Shown: positions 1 to 5,392 of the stretch, piece after piece
How positions within the stretch are numbered: position 1 is the stretch's first letter
Layout: every line of letters begins with the position of its first letter
NCBI GenBank assembly: GCA_903831585.1
Contig: CAIKYE010000055.1
Span: forward strand, 1 to 5,392
Source of the DNA: an uncultured Micrococcales bacterium
GTDB lineage: Bacteria; Actinomycetota; Actinomycetes; Actinomycetales; Microbacteriaceae
Length of the DNA stretch: 5,392 bases
Direction: 5' to 3'
Position numbers and translations under genes: made by a program
The notes under the pieces: model-generated
Seen by the model: only the letters and a program-made list of their open reading frames with translations
Database searches by the model: none
Told to the model about the DNA's origin: nothing

Positions 1-11
1 AATGAAGGGTC

Positions 12-28
12 GCTCTAAGCCTTAGAGC
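12..28. repeat. Short perfect inverted repeat across the ispH stop codon
   Basis: GCTCTAAG (12-19) and CTTAGAGC (21-28) are exact reverse complements around a single central C at position 20. The right arm includes the ispH stop codon (22-24 on the + strand reading). With one central base the full 8-bp arms cannot all pair in a hairpin, but a 6-bp stem with a 5-nt loop is possible. No T-run follows it in the ispH direction within the 11 bases available. On the + strand a short T-rich stretch begins a few bases after it, so it might serve a + strand gene ending just left of the window. The repeat is plain in the sequence; a terminator role is only a possibility. Confidence 0.4.
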
Positions 29-1047
29 TGACGTTTTACTTTGTTGTTGACGTCTTCGCCGGCGGCCTTAAGCTCTTTGCGCAACTCGGCAGGCAACGAA
101 AACTGAACATCCTCTTCTGCGGTCTGCACTGTTCGCACATCACCGAAACCGATTTTTGCAACGTAGTCGAGAACCTCGGTAACTAATTCTTCTGGCACAG
201 ATGCACCCGATGTCACGCCAACGGTTTCTACCCCTTCGAACCAGGCATCGTCAATCTCGTGGGCAAAGTCAACGCGATATGCAGCTTTTGCGCCAGCCTC
301 GAGCGCAACCTCAACAAGGCGAACCGTGTTCGACGAGTTGGCCGAACCGACAACTATAACTAGATCGCTCTCTGCACCAACTTTCTTGATGGCAACCTGA
401 CGGTTCTGGGTTGCATAACAAATGTCATCGCTCGGAGGGTTTTGCAAAGTTGGATACTTCTCGCGCAACTTCAAAACCGTCTGCATGGTTTCGTCAACCG
501 AAAGCGTGGTCTGTGAAAGCCAAATCACTTTATCTGGGTCGCGAATCTCGGTGGCGGCAATTGTGTCGTCGCCGTCAACAATCTGCACCGCGTCTGGAGC
601 TTCACCGGCGGTGCCCTCAACTTCTTCGTGACCCTCGTGGCCAACTAGCAAAATGTCGTAACCCTCTTTGGCGAAGCGCTGAACCTCGCGGTGAACCTTG
701 GTGACCAGTGGGCAGGTGGCGTCAATGGTGTTGAGCTGTCTTGCTTCGGCGGCGGCCACTACGGCTGGCGAAACTCCGTGGGCCGAGAACACCAAAACTG
801 AACCGATCGGAGCCTCATCGACTTCATCGACAAAAATCGCCCCGCGCTGCTCGAGCGATGAAACCACGTGCTTGTTGTGAACGATCTGCTTGCGAACATA
901 GACCGGAGCGCCATAGTGGTCGAGGGCCTTCTCGACTGCAATTACCGCTCGGTCTACCCCGGCGCAATAGCCTCGGGGTGAGGCCAGAAGCACCTTTTTG
1001 CCCACCGATGGGCTCATCGGGCTAGCGGTATTCTTGATGTCAGTCAC
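22..1047 (-). CDS. ispH: 4-hydroxy-3-methylbut-2-enyl diphosphate reductase (IspH/LytB)
   Basis: IspH is a cytosolic [4Fe-4S] enzyme that catalyses the last step of the MEP pathway, reducing HMBPP to isopentenyl and dimethylallyl diphosphate. The 341-residue protein is complete and slightly longer than E. coli IspH (about 316). All expected signatures are present. The three cluster cysteines are C28 (in [12 protein letters not shown]), C112 (in DATCPLV) and C210 (in [11 protein letters not shown]). Substrate-binding histidines are H57 (HNKHVV), H90 (SAHGVSP) and H140, with the catalytic glutamate E142 in GHEEVEGT. T182 falls in the [11 protein letters not shown] motif, and GSANSSN (234-240) is the Ser/Asn diphosphate-binding segment. 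The start is GTG at 1047. It has no Shine-Dalgarno sequence but a -10 box lies 6 nt upstream, which favours it over the internal ATG at codon 11. The gene is divergent from xseA, with 45 nt between the two starts. The family call is near certain. Confidence 0.98.
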   Translation of the reverse strand: MTDIKNTASPMSPSVGKKVLLASPRGYCAGVDRAVIAVEKALDHYGAPVYVRKQIVHNKHVVSSLEQRGAIFVDEVDEAPIGSVLVFSAHGVSPAVVAAAEARQLNTIDATCPLVTKVHREVQRFAKEGYDILLVGHEGHEEVEGTAGEAPDAVQIVDGDDTIAATEIRDPDKVIWLSQTTLSVDETMQTVLKLREKYPTLQNPPSDDICYATQNRQVAIKKVGAESDLVIVVGSANSSNTVRLVEVALEAGAKAAYRVDFAHEIDDAWFEGVETVGVTSGASVPEELVTEVLDYVAKIGFGDVRTVQTAEEDVQFSLPAELRKELKAAGEDVNNKVKRQL

Positions 1048-1053
1048 CCGTCA

Positions 1054-1080
1054 AGTCTAAGTGTCGGGGGCATCAGACAA
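1054..1080 (-). promoter_or_regulatory. Probable leaderless promoter of ispH
   Basis: Read on the - strand, the -10 element TAGACT (1054-1059) fits the actinobacterial TANNNT form. It is followed by exactly 6 nt (TGACGG) and then the GTG start codon, which puts the expected transcription start on the first base of the start codon. A partial -35 match, TTGTCT (1075-1080), lies 15 nt upstream, slightly closer than ideal. No AGGAG-like ribosome site lies between the -10 box and GTG, which agrees with leaderless translation, common in actinobacteria. The boxes are seen in the sequence; the start point is inferred. Confidence 0.6.
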
Positions 1081-1088
1081 TCTAGGGG
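1078..1088 (+). promoter_or_regulatory. Candidate -10 box and weak ribosome site for xseA
   Basis: CAATCT (1078-1083) lies 9 nt before the xseA ATG. It is one base off TANNNT and would give a leader of only a few bases. AGGGG (1084-1088), 4 nt before ATG, could act as a weak, closely spaced Shine-Dalgarno sequence, but only if transcription starts further upstream. I see no convincing -35 element at 16-18 nt. The operon must start somewhere in this 45-nt gap or inside ispH, and this is the best local candidate, but it is weak. Confidence 0.3.
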
Positions 1089-1092
1089 CAAC

Positions 1093-2316
1093 ATGAGCGA
1101 AGAACTCAAGGCTGAAGCGGCCTCCCCTGCAAACAACAGCTTCGAAAACCCTTGGCCGGTGGCCCAACTCTCTGAGAATCTGGTCGCCTACATCAGGCGC
1201 TTAGGCACCGTGTGGATTGAGGGTGAAATCACCAAGCCGTCGATGAAGGGAACCTCGTTCTTTGCAGAACTGCGCGATCTTCGTGAAGAAGCCATGGTTG
1301 CCATTCACAGTTTCGGCTCGGCTGCCTACACAAAGGATTTGAATACCGGCGACCGGGTTGCCGTGTTGGTGAAACCTGACTTCTGGAAGAAGGCCGGCAA
1401 GATCTCGATGCAGATTCTAGATCTGCGAAAAGTCGGATTGGGTGAACTGCTCGAACGCATTCAACGCCTGCGCGAGAAATTGGTTGCAGAGGGTCTTACC
1501 GACCCGGCTCGCAAGCAACCCATCCCGTTTTTACCTAACTGCGTTGGTCTGATCACCGGCAAAGACAGCGACGCCGAAAAAGACGTTCTGCAGAATGCAA
1601 AGTTGCGCTGGCCCGACATCAAGTTCAGAGTCATCAACACCAAGGTGCAGGGGGACGACTCGGCGCCGCAGATTATTGCTGCAATAGAGAAACTCGATGC
1701 CGACCCAGAGGTCGATGTCATTGTGATTGCACGAGGCGGAGGCGGATTCGGCGACCTGCTCGTATTCAGCGATGAGAAGCTCGTTCGTGCGGCGGCAAAT
1801 GCCAAGACCCCGATCATTTCTGCAATCGGTCACGATGCCGACCGTCCATTGCTGGACGACGTTGCCGACTTTCGCGCATCGACCCCGACCGATGCAGCCA
1901 AGAAGATTGCGCCAGATGTTACCGATGAACGTCAGCGACTAGACCAGCTGCTCGGTCGCGCGTTCAATCGCATCGTGCAATTCGTCGGCGCTCAGCTAGA
2001 TCTTCTGGCACAGTTGCGCAGCCGCCCGGCTCTTGCCAACCCATACACGTTCATCGAGGTGCACGAGCAAGAGATTGCCGACCTGGTTGATGAGGCTCGA
2101 GGTTCTATCGAACTGATGCTCGAGCGCGAGTGCAACAAGGTCGAGACCTTGCGCAAGGTCGCCATTTCGCTTTCGCCACAGTCGACCCTAGACCGCGGCT
2201 ACTCGGTGGTTCGCGACGCCGACGGACACGTTTTCACAGACGCTTCGCAGATACAAACCGGCACCAAACTCAAACTGCGCTTAGCCAAGGGCGAAACCTC
2301 GGCTACCGCCGACTAA
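1093..2316 (+). CDS. xseA: Exodeoxyribonuclease VII large subunit (XseA)
   Basis: XseA is the catalytic subunit of exonuclease VII, a cytosolic, metal-independent nuclease that cuts single-stranded DNA from either end into oligonucleotides. It works as one XseA with several XseB chains. The 407-residue protein is shorter than E. coli XseA (456), as expected for actinobacteria. Domains in order: N-terminal OB fold (about 20-115, starting PWPVAQLSENL); catalytic domain (about 120-275); long charged helical region (about 275-355) where XseB should bind; C-terminal cap LSPQSTLDRGYSVV (360-373). Residues matching those reported as essential in E. coli are present: D164 (AEKDV), R214 (ARGGG), H247 and D250 (GHDAD). 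Two motif positions differ from the common pattern: RGGGGFGDL replaces RGGGS-x-EDL, and GHDAD replaces GHE-x-D. The ATG start fits the usual N-terminus. xseB follows after 19 nt. Confidence 0.97.
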   Translation: MSEELKAEAASPANNSFENPWPVAQLSENLVAYIRRLGTVWIEGEITKPSMKGTSFFAELRDLREEAMVAIHSFGSAAYTKDLNTGDRVAVLVKPDFWKKAGKISMQILDLRKVGLGELLERIQRLREKLVAEGLTDPARKQPIPFLPNCVGLITGKDSDAEKDVLQNAKLRWPDIKFRVINTKVQGDDSAPQIIAAIEKLDADPEVDVIVIARGGGGFGDLLVFSDEKLVRAAANAKTPIISAIGHDADRPLLDDVADFRASTPTDAAKKIAPDVTDERQRLDQLLGRAFNRIVQFVGAQLDLLAQLRSRPALANPYTFIEVHEQEIADLVDEARGSIELMLERECNKVETLRKVAISLSPQSTLDRGYSVVRDADGHVFTDASQIQTGTKLKLRLAKGETSATAD

Positions 2317-2323
2317 CCGAAAG

Positions 2324-2329
2324 TAGGCT
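2324..2329 (+). promoter_or_regulatory. Possible leaderless -10 box directly before xseB
   Basis: TAGGCT (2324-2329) matches TANNNT and is followed by exactly 6 nt (TGAACC) and then ATG. This is the same geometry as at ispH (TAGACT, TGACGG, GTG), including the TGA just after the box. It could start a leaderless mRNA for xseB and the genes behind it. A competing reading is that AGTAGG (2322-2327), 8 nt before ATG, is a Shine-Dalgarno sequence for translation within the operon. I see no clear -35 element, so both readings stay open. Confidence 0.42.
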
Positions 2330-2335
2330 TGAACC

Positions 2336-2554
2336 ATGAGCGAAAAGAAGCAAACCCCAGTCGCAGAACTGTCTTACGAGGCTGCCCGCGACGAGCTTAC
2401 GCAGGTCGTCGCCCAGCTCGAGGCCGGGTCGGTAGCCCTCGAGGCATCGATGCTGCTCTGGGAACGTGCCGAGGCTCTGGCAGCTCGTTGCGAAGAGCAC
2501 CTTGGTGGGGCGCGCAAGAAGCTCGACGAAGTCATCGCCGCCAAGCAAAAGTAA
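2336..2554 (+). CDS. xseB: Exodeoxyribonuclease VII small subunit (XseB)
   Basis: XseB is the small subunit of exonuclease VII. Several copies bind the helical arm of XseA and are needed for activity and for keeping XseA in check. The 72-residue product is close to the usual length (E. coli about 80) and is complete. The family signature is clear: LSYEAARDELTQVVAQLEAG (12-31), then SVALEASMLLWERAEAL (32-48), then ARCEEHLGGARKKLDEV (49-65). This predicts a helical hairpin with a lysine-rich tail. The ATG lies 19 nt after the xseA stop. The conserved xseA-xseB pairing supports both calls. It is in the same reading frame as the DUF4245 gene, from which it is separated by its TAA stop and 12 nt. 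Confidence 0.96.
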   Translation: MSEKKQTPVAELSYEAARDELTQVVAQLEAGSVALEASMLLWERAEALAARCEEHLGGARKKLDEVIAAKQK

Positions 2555-2566
2555 TTCGGCACACAA

Positions 2567-3145
2567 TTGGCAGAACAGCAGAAAGACGCGGCCGCGGTTA
2601 GACGCGCAAGACAGACGCTAATCAATTTGCTTTTGGCTCTCGGTGTCACTCTTGGTGTTCTACTGACTTTCATGATGATTGTTCCGCGCGACGATAGCAA
2701 CATGATTCGCGCGGTTGACTACACCGCAATTGCAGCCGACGTTAAAGCAAGCGTTGGCGTTGAAGTTATTGCACCCGAGACAATTCCCGCCGGTTGGTGG
2801 TCGAATTCGGCACGCTGGCGTGACACCACTGCCGACGGTGTGAACTACTGGCACGTCGGTTTTGTTGGGCCAAACAACCAATATGTTGGCATCGATCAGG
2901 CAATTGAAACTAACGCAACCTGGTTGGCGCAAAAGGTTGTCGAGTTTGAGCAGGTTTCATCTTCATCGCCAACTGGCGAATACACGCTCACCGAATTTCA
3001 GGGTGCAACCGAAGGTAAGACCGGCGAAAAACTTTGGATCTATACGACCAACAAAAACGCAGACGCGATTCTGATTGGCGGCACGGCGAAACGAGAAGAG
3101 TTTGCCCAATTCTTCAAACTGATCAAACTACCCTTCAACGACTAA
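2567..3145 (+). CDS. DUF4245 domain-containing membrane-anchored protein
   Basis: Function is unknown. The 192-residue protein matches the actinobacterial DUF4245 family in layout and position beside xseB. A short basic N-terminus (VRRARQ, 11-16) is followed by one hydrophobic segment (about 19-39) and then PRDDS (40-44), a typical boundary in this family. The remaining 150 or so residues (VDYTAIAADV, the tryptophan-rich PAGWWSNSARW, YWHVGFVG, a C-terminal AILIGGTAKREEF) should lie outside the membrane. There is no cysteine and hence no lipobox, so it is an anchored rather than a lipidated protein. The start is TTG at 2567: an in-frame TAA at 2552 rules out anything further upstream, and starting later would remove the basic segment before the membrane helix. 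No Shine-Dalgarno sequence is visible, so translation probably depends on ribosomes finishing xseB. Confidence 0.85.
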   Translation: MAEQQKDAAAVRRARQTLINLLLALGVTLGVLLTFMMIVPRDDSNMIRAVDYTAIAADVKASVGVEVIAPETIPAGWWSNSARWRDTTADGVNYWHVGFVGPNNQYVGIDQAIETNATWLAQKVVEFEQVSSSSPTGEYTLTEFQGATEGKTGEKLWIYTTNKNADAILIGGTAKREEFAQFFKLIKLPFND

Positions 3146-3151
3146 GAGAGG
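3145..3151 (+). promoter_or_regulatory. Ribosome binding site of the carbonic anhydrase gene
   Basis: AGAGAGG lies 7 nt before the ATG at 3159 and overlaps the last base of the DUF4245 stop codon. It is a good purine-rich site at normal spacing and supports the chosen start. It contrasts with the SD-less starts of ispH and the DUF4245 gene. Confidence 0.7.
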
Positions 3152-3158
3152 CCAAACC

Positions 3159-3782
3159 ATGTCGAACCAACCAGATACTCCGCAGCAAGCTTGGGATGCA
3201 ATGCTCGATGGCAACCAGCGATTCGTCTCTGGCAAACTCGCTCACCCTCGCCAAGACATCGACCGCCGCGAAGCACTGGCCGCAGCACAGAAACCTTTCG
3301 CCGCACTGTTCGGTTGCTCAGACTCGCGCCTCTCTGCCGAAATCATCTTCGACGTTGGGCTCGGTGACCTATTCGTGGTTCGCAACGCCGGCCAGGTAAT
3401 CGCCGAGACCATTCTGGGCTCGCTCGAGTATGCGGTTGAGGTGCTTGGCGTTCACCTGATCATGGTGCTCGGGCACGATGAGTGCGGAGCCATCCGCGCC
3501 ACCATCGACTCAACTCAGGGCAAGCTTCAGGCCAAAGGCGAGTTCATAAAGCACATTGTGGCCAGTATCGAGCCAACCGTGCTAGCCGCCAATGCTAAGG
3601 GCATTCACGACATCGACAGCGTTACCGCACTGCACATCGAAGACACCATCAACGACCTAGTTTCTCGGTCGAAAATCGTTCGCGAGGCCATAGACACTGG
3701 CAAACTTGCAATTGTTGGCGCAAACTACAAACTTGTGCTTGGCGACATTCACCCGCTGGTGATGGTCGGCCAGGTTTCATAA
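3159..3782 (+). CDS. canB: Beta-class carbonic anhydrase
   Basis: This zinc enzyme interconverts CO2 and bicarbonate in the cytosol, supplying bicarbonate for carboxylases such as those of fatty-acid, nucleotide and anaplerotic metabolism. The 207-residue protein has the beta-class zinc site: C53 in GCSDSR, with D55 and R57 forming the usual Asp-Arg pair, and H106 and C109 in GHDECGA. Other family blocks are NQRFVSG (19-25), VVRNAGQ (73-79) and [13 protein letters not shown] (86-98). Length and motif spacing match mycobacterial Rv3588c (CanB/MtCA2) well, from memory. No signal peptide or added transporter domain is present, so it is not a SulP fusion. The gene sits 13 nt after the DUF4245 gene and 19 nt before fumC, in the slot that glpX occupies in mycobacteria. 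The enzyme class is near certain; the symbol follows the mycobacterial homologue. Confidence 0.95.
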   Translation: MSNQPDTPQQAWDAMLDGNQRFVSGKLAHPRQDIDRREALAAAQKPFAALFGCSDSRLSAEIIFDVGLGDLFVVRNAGQVIAETILGSLEYAVEVLGVHLIMVLGHDECGAIRATIDSTQGKLQAKGEFIKHIVASIEPTVLAANAKGIHDIDSVTALHIEDTINDLVSRSKIVREAIDTGKLAIVGANYKLVLGDIHPLVMVGQVS

Positions 3783-3789
3783 AGAAGAC

Positions 3790-3795
3790 GAAAGG
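3790..3795 (+). promoter_or_regulatory. Ribosome binding site of fumC
   Basis: GAAAGG lies 6 nt before the GTG at 3802, in the 19-nt gap after the carbonic anhydrase stop. It supports GTG at 3802 rather than the internal ATG at codon 10, which would remove part of the conserved N-terminal block. Confidence 0.65.
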
Positions 3796-3801
3796 CATCT
3801 C

Positions 3802-5190
3802 GTGGACTACCGCATCGAAAAAGACACCATGGGCGAGGTCAAAGTTCCCAAGAATGCGCTCTATGGAGCTCAGACTCAGCGAGCCGTCGAGAACTTTCCG
3901 ATCTCTGGCACAACTCTCGAGCCCGCCCAAATCTCTGCCCTCGCTCAAATCAAGAAGTCAGCCGCCCAGGCCAATGCAAAACTCGGAGTTCTAGACAAGG
4001 CGATTGCCGATGCAATTGCTAGCGCTGCCGACGAGGTAATTGCGGGCAAGCACGACGGCGAATTTCCGGTAGACATTTTTCAGACCGGCTCTGGCACATC
4101 TTCAAACATGAACATGAACGAGGTGCTCGCAACTCTCGCGTCGACTCGCCTCGGTTCAACGGTTCACCCCAACGATCACGTCAACGCTTCGCAGTCTTCG
4201 AACGACGTTTTTCCAACCTCGGTTCACGTTGCCGTGACCTCGGCGCTGATTAATGATTTGCTACCCGCTCTCGATCATCTAGCCAAGTCGCTCGAGGTGA
4301 AGGCCGCGCTCTGGAAGACCGTGGTCAAGGCCGGTCGCACGCATTTGATGGACGCCACCCCGGTAACCCTGGGCCAAGAATTCGGTGGATATGCCGCCCA
4401 AATTCGCTATGGCATCGAGCGCGTCGAAAACACAATTGCTCGCACCGCTGAAGTTCCGCTTGGTGGCACCGCGGTTGGCACCGGCATCAACACCCCTAAG
4501 GGTTTTCCGCAGGAGGTCATTCGCCTTCTTGCCGCAGAGACCGGTCTGCCGATAACCGAGGCTCGCAACCACTTCGAAGCTCAAGGCGCACGCGATGCTT
4601 TGGTCGAGGCTTCAGGTGCGCTTCGCGTGCTTGCCGTTTCGCTAACCAAGATCAACAACGACCTTCGCTGGATGGGTTCTGGCCCAAATGCGGGTCTAGC
4701 CGAGTTGAGCATTCCTGACCTGCAACCAGGCTCTTCGATCATGCCTGGCAAGGTCAACCCGGTTATTCCTGAAGCAGTCATGATGGTCTGCGCTCGGGTT
4801 ATCGGCAACGATTCAACTGTGGCTTGGGCTGGCGCATCTGGCAACTTCGAGCTCAACGTTGCAATTCCGGTTATGGGCAACGCGCTGCTCGAGTCGATTC
4901 GTTTGCTCTCGAACTCGATGCGTTTGCTCGCTGACAAAACCGTCGATGGCCTCGAGGCAAACGTGGAGCGTTCACGTGCGCTTGCAGAGTCGAGCCCATC
5001 GATTGTTACTCCGTTGAACAAATACATCGGCTACGAAGCAGCTGCCAAGATCGCGAAGCACTCGGTTGCCAAGGGCATCACAGTTCGCGAGGCAACCATC
5101 GAGCTCGGCTACGTCGATGGCGATAAGTTGACCATGGAACAACTCGACAAAGCGCTCGACGTTTTGTCTATGACGCACCCAGGGCAATAA
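3802..5190 (+). CDS. fumC: Class II fumarate hydratase (FumC)
   Basis: FumC is the iron-independent, homotetrameric fumarase of the TCA cycle; it reversibly hydrates fumarate to L-malate in the cytosol. The 462 residues match the family length (E. coli 467). The N-terminal block [13 protein letters not shown] (4-16) followed by YGAQTQRA is typical and supports the GTG start. Active-site segments appear in order: [14 protein letters not shown] (95-108), [14 protein letters not shown] (121-134), [10 protein letters not shown] (178-187) with the catalytic histidine H181, NHFEAQ (256-261), and the superfamily signature [11 protein letters not shown] (310-320) carrying the catalytic serine loop with K317 and N319. 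The complete block set and NHFEAQ favour FumC over aspartase or argininosuccinate lyase. It is the last gene of the + strand row. Its final 23 nt overlap the 3' end of the opposing peptidase gene, and its terminator lies beyond, inside that gene. Confidence 0.97.
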   Translation: MDYRIEKDTMGEVKVPKNALYGAQTQRAVENFPISGTTLEPAQISALAQIKKSAAQANAKLGVLDKAIADAIASAADEVIAGKHDGEFPVDIFQTGSGTSSNMNMNEVLATLASTRLGSTVHPNDHVNASQSSNDVFPTSVHVAVTSALINDLLPALDHLAKSLEVKAALWKTVVKAGRTHLMDATPVTLGQEFGGYAAQIRYGIERVENTIARTAEVPLGGTAVGTGINTPKGFPQEVIRLLAAETGLPITEARNHFEAQGARDALVEASGALRVLAVSLTKINNDLRWMGSGPNAGLAELSIPDLQPGSSIMPGKVNPVIPEAVMMVCARVIGNDSTVAWAGASGNFELNVAIPVMGNALLESIRLLSNSMRLLADKTVDGLEANVERSRALAESSPSIVTPLNKYIGYEAAAKIAKHSVAKGITVREATIELGYVDGDKLTMEQLDKALDVLSMTHPGQ

Positions 5191-5392
5191 AAAAACCAAC
5201 CAACAAGTATGGGCCGAGCGCAATGCTCGAGCCCATTCTTGCTTTTCGGGTGACAAAGAGAAACAACACCACGATGGTTGCCAGAGCAAAGGCTGCGCAA
5301 AGCGCCAGCAGCGGAGCAAACGGCGTGAACCACCCAAGACTCAGGCTCATGCCGGTGATCAGCTTCACATCACCCATGCCAAGAGTGCCGAT
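5168..5392 (-). CDS. Prepilin peptidase, A24 family (C-terminal part; gene continues past the window edge)
   Basis: A24 peptidases are membrane aspartyl proteases that cleave the leader of type IV pilin-like or pseudopilin proteins, for pili, Tad/Flp pili, type II secretion or DNA uptake. Only the last 74 residues are visible; the reading frame is open through the right edge at 5392, so the ATG at 5377 is internal, not a start. The fragment opens with LGMGDVKL, the GxGD motif that holds the second catalytic aspartate (D8 of the fragment). Hydrophobic helices follow (about 12-48), then a cationic loop TRKARMGSS, then [17 protein letters not shown], matching the family's closing motif commonly written as PFGPFLALG. 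The stop is TAG at 5168-5170, inside fumC. The N-terminal catalytic aspartate and any methyltransferase domain lie outside the window, so the subtype cannot be told. Confidence 0.88.
   Translation of the reverse strand: MGTLGMGDVKLITGMSLSLGWFTPFAPLLALCAAFALATIVVLFLFVTRKARMGSSIALGPYLLVGFFIALGAS
5209..5246 (+). terminator. Intrinsic terminator of the xseA-fumC row, inside the peptidase gene
   Basis: The stem arm ATGGGCCGAGC (5209-5219) pairs with GCTCG (5225-5229) and GCCCAT (5231-5236), with one bulged A at 5230 and a GCAAT loop. That gives 11 base pairs, mostly G-C. The tail TCTTGCTTTT (5237-5246) follows at once. This is a good Rho-independent terminator for + strand transcription, 19 nt after the fumC stop. 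On the - strand the hairpin is followed by about 13 mixed bases before the T7 run (5189-5195), so it is a poorer terminator in that direction. The whole structure lies within the sense sequence for [10 protein letters not shown] in the opposing peptidase. Confidence 0.8.

Noticed and set aside
411..1025. Several + strand open frames opposite ispH
   Set aside because: They lie antisense to a complete, well-conserved gene, overlap one another in different frames, and their arginine-, serine- and proline-rich translations resemble no family.
1461..1833. - strand open frames opposite xseA
   Set aside because: They cover the conserved catalytic region of XseA on the other strand and show no family features.
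3129..3134. TACCCT as a -10 box for a separate carbonic anhydrase promoter
   Set aside because: It matches TANNNT but has no -35 element at workable spacing and lies in the DUF4245 coding end. A good ribosome site and a 13-nt gap fit operon transcription better.
4279..5027. Two - strand open frames (101 and 148 codons) opposite fumC
   Set aside because: They are antisense shadows of a fully conserved FumC, with no ribosome site or recognisable domain. Long antisense frames are expected with this codon usage.
5160..5200. A - strand terminator for the peptidase around the T7 run
   Set aside because: The T7 run lies upstream of the peptidase stop and about 13 nt past the hairpin, so it does not form an intrinsic terminator after that gene. 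I see none for the peptidase within fumC.
4972..5337. Alternative - strand frames overlapping the peptidase region
   Set aside because: The frame carrying LGMGDVKL and [12 protein letters not shown] is clearly the coding one; the other two frames lack any motif.
5375..5377. ATG at 5377 as the start of a short membrane protein
   Set aside because: The frame stays open upstream to the window edge and supplies the IGTLG residues that complete the GxGD motif, so this is an internal methionine.
1..5392. CRISPR array, tRNA or rRNA, transposon, attachment site, toxin-antitoxin or defence genes
   Set aside because: I saw no spaced direct repeats, cloverleaf-like segments, transposase or integrase motifs or unknown gene clusters; almost every base is accounted for by core genes.

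Overview
The window is an ordinary, gene-dense stretch of an actinobacterial chromosome. It has five + strand genes in a tight row, one complete gene divergent from them on the left, and one gene cut by the right edge that converges on them. The neighbourhood ispH / xseA-xseB-DUF4245 / fumC is a recognisable actinobacterial arrangement. The DUF4245 protein, the actinobacterial form of XseA (ITGKDSDAEKDV, RASTPTDAAKK) and a beta-carbonic anhydrase resembling mycobacterial Rv3588c all support this. GC content is moderate by eye, lower than in typical high-GC soil actinobacteria. Together with the very short spacers this suggests a small-genome Microbacteriaceae-like organism, for example a freshwater or marine Luna-type lineage. 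That placement is inference.

Layout. Positions 22-1047 (-) hold ispH, the last enzyme of the MEP isoprenoid pathway. Positions 1048-1092 are a 45-nt divergent promoter region. The likely ispH -10 box lies exactly 6 nt before its GTG start, so ispH is probably made from a leaderless mRNA. From 1093 to 5190 (+) run xseA, xseB, a DUF4245 membrane-anchored protein, a beta-carbonic anhydrase and fumC, with gaps of only 19, 12, 13 and 19 nt. They look like one operon, possibly with an extra start just before xseB. fumC ends at 5190. The - strand prepilin peptidase (A24 family, GxGD motif at the window edge) ends at 5168, so the two coding regions overlap tail to tail by 23 nt. A strong intrinsic terminator for the + strand operon (5209-5246) lies inside the peptidase gene.

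How the genes work together. XseA and XseB are the two subunits of exonuclease VII. Fumarase belongs to the TCA cycle. Carbonic anhydrase makes bicarbonate that could feed anaplerotic carboxylation leading into the same C4 acids, but that link is inference. DUF4245 has no known function and appears to sit in the membrane with an outward-facing domain. In mycobacteria glpX (class II fructose-1,6-bisphosphatase) lies between DUF4245 and fum; here carbonic anhydrase fills that slot.

I found no defence system, mobile element, CRISPR array, RNA gene or other undescribed multi-gene system. The points most worth a second look are the antisense-embedded terminator with convergent overlap, the leaderless-type promoters, the SD-less TTG start of the DUF4245 gene directly behind an in-frame stop, and the altered RGGG-loop motif of XseA.
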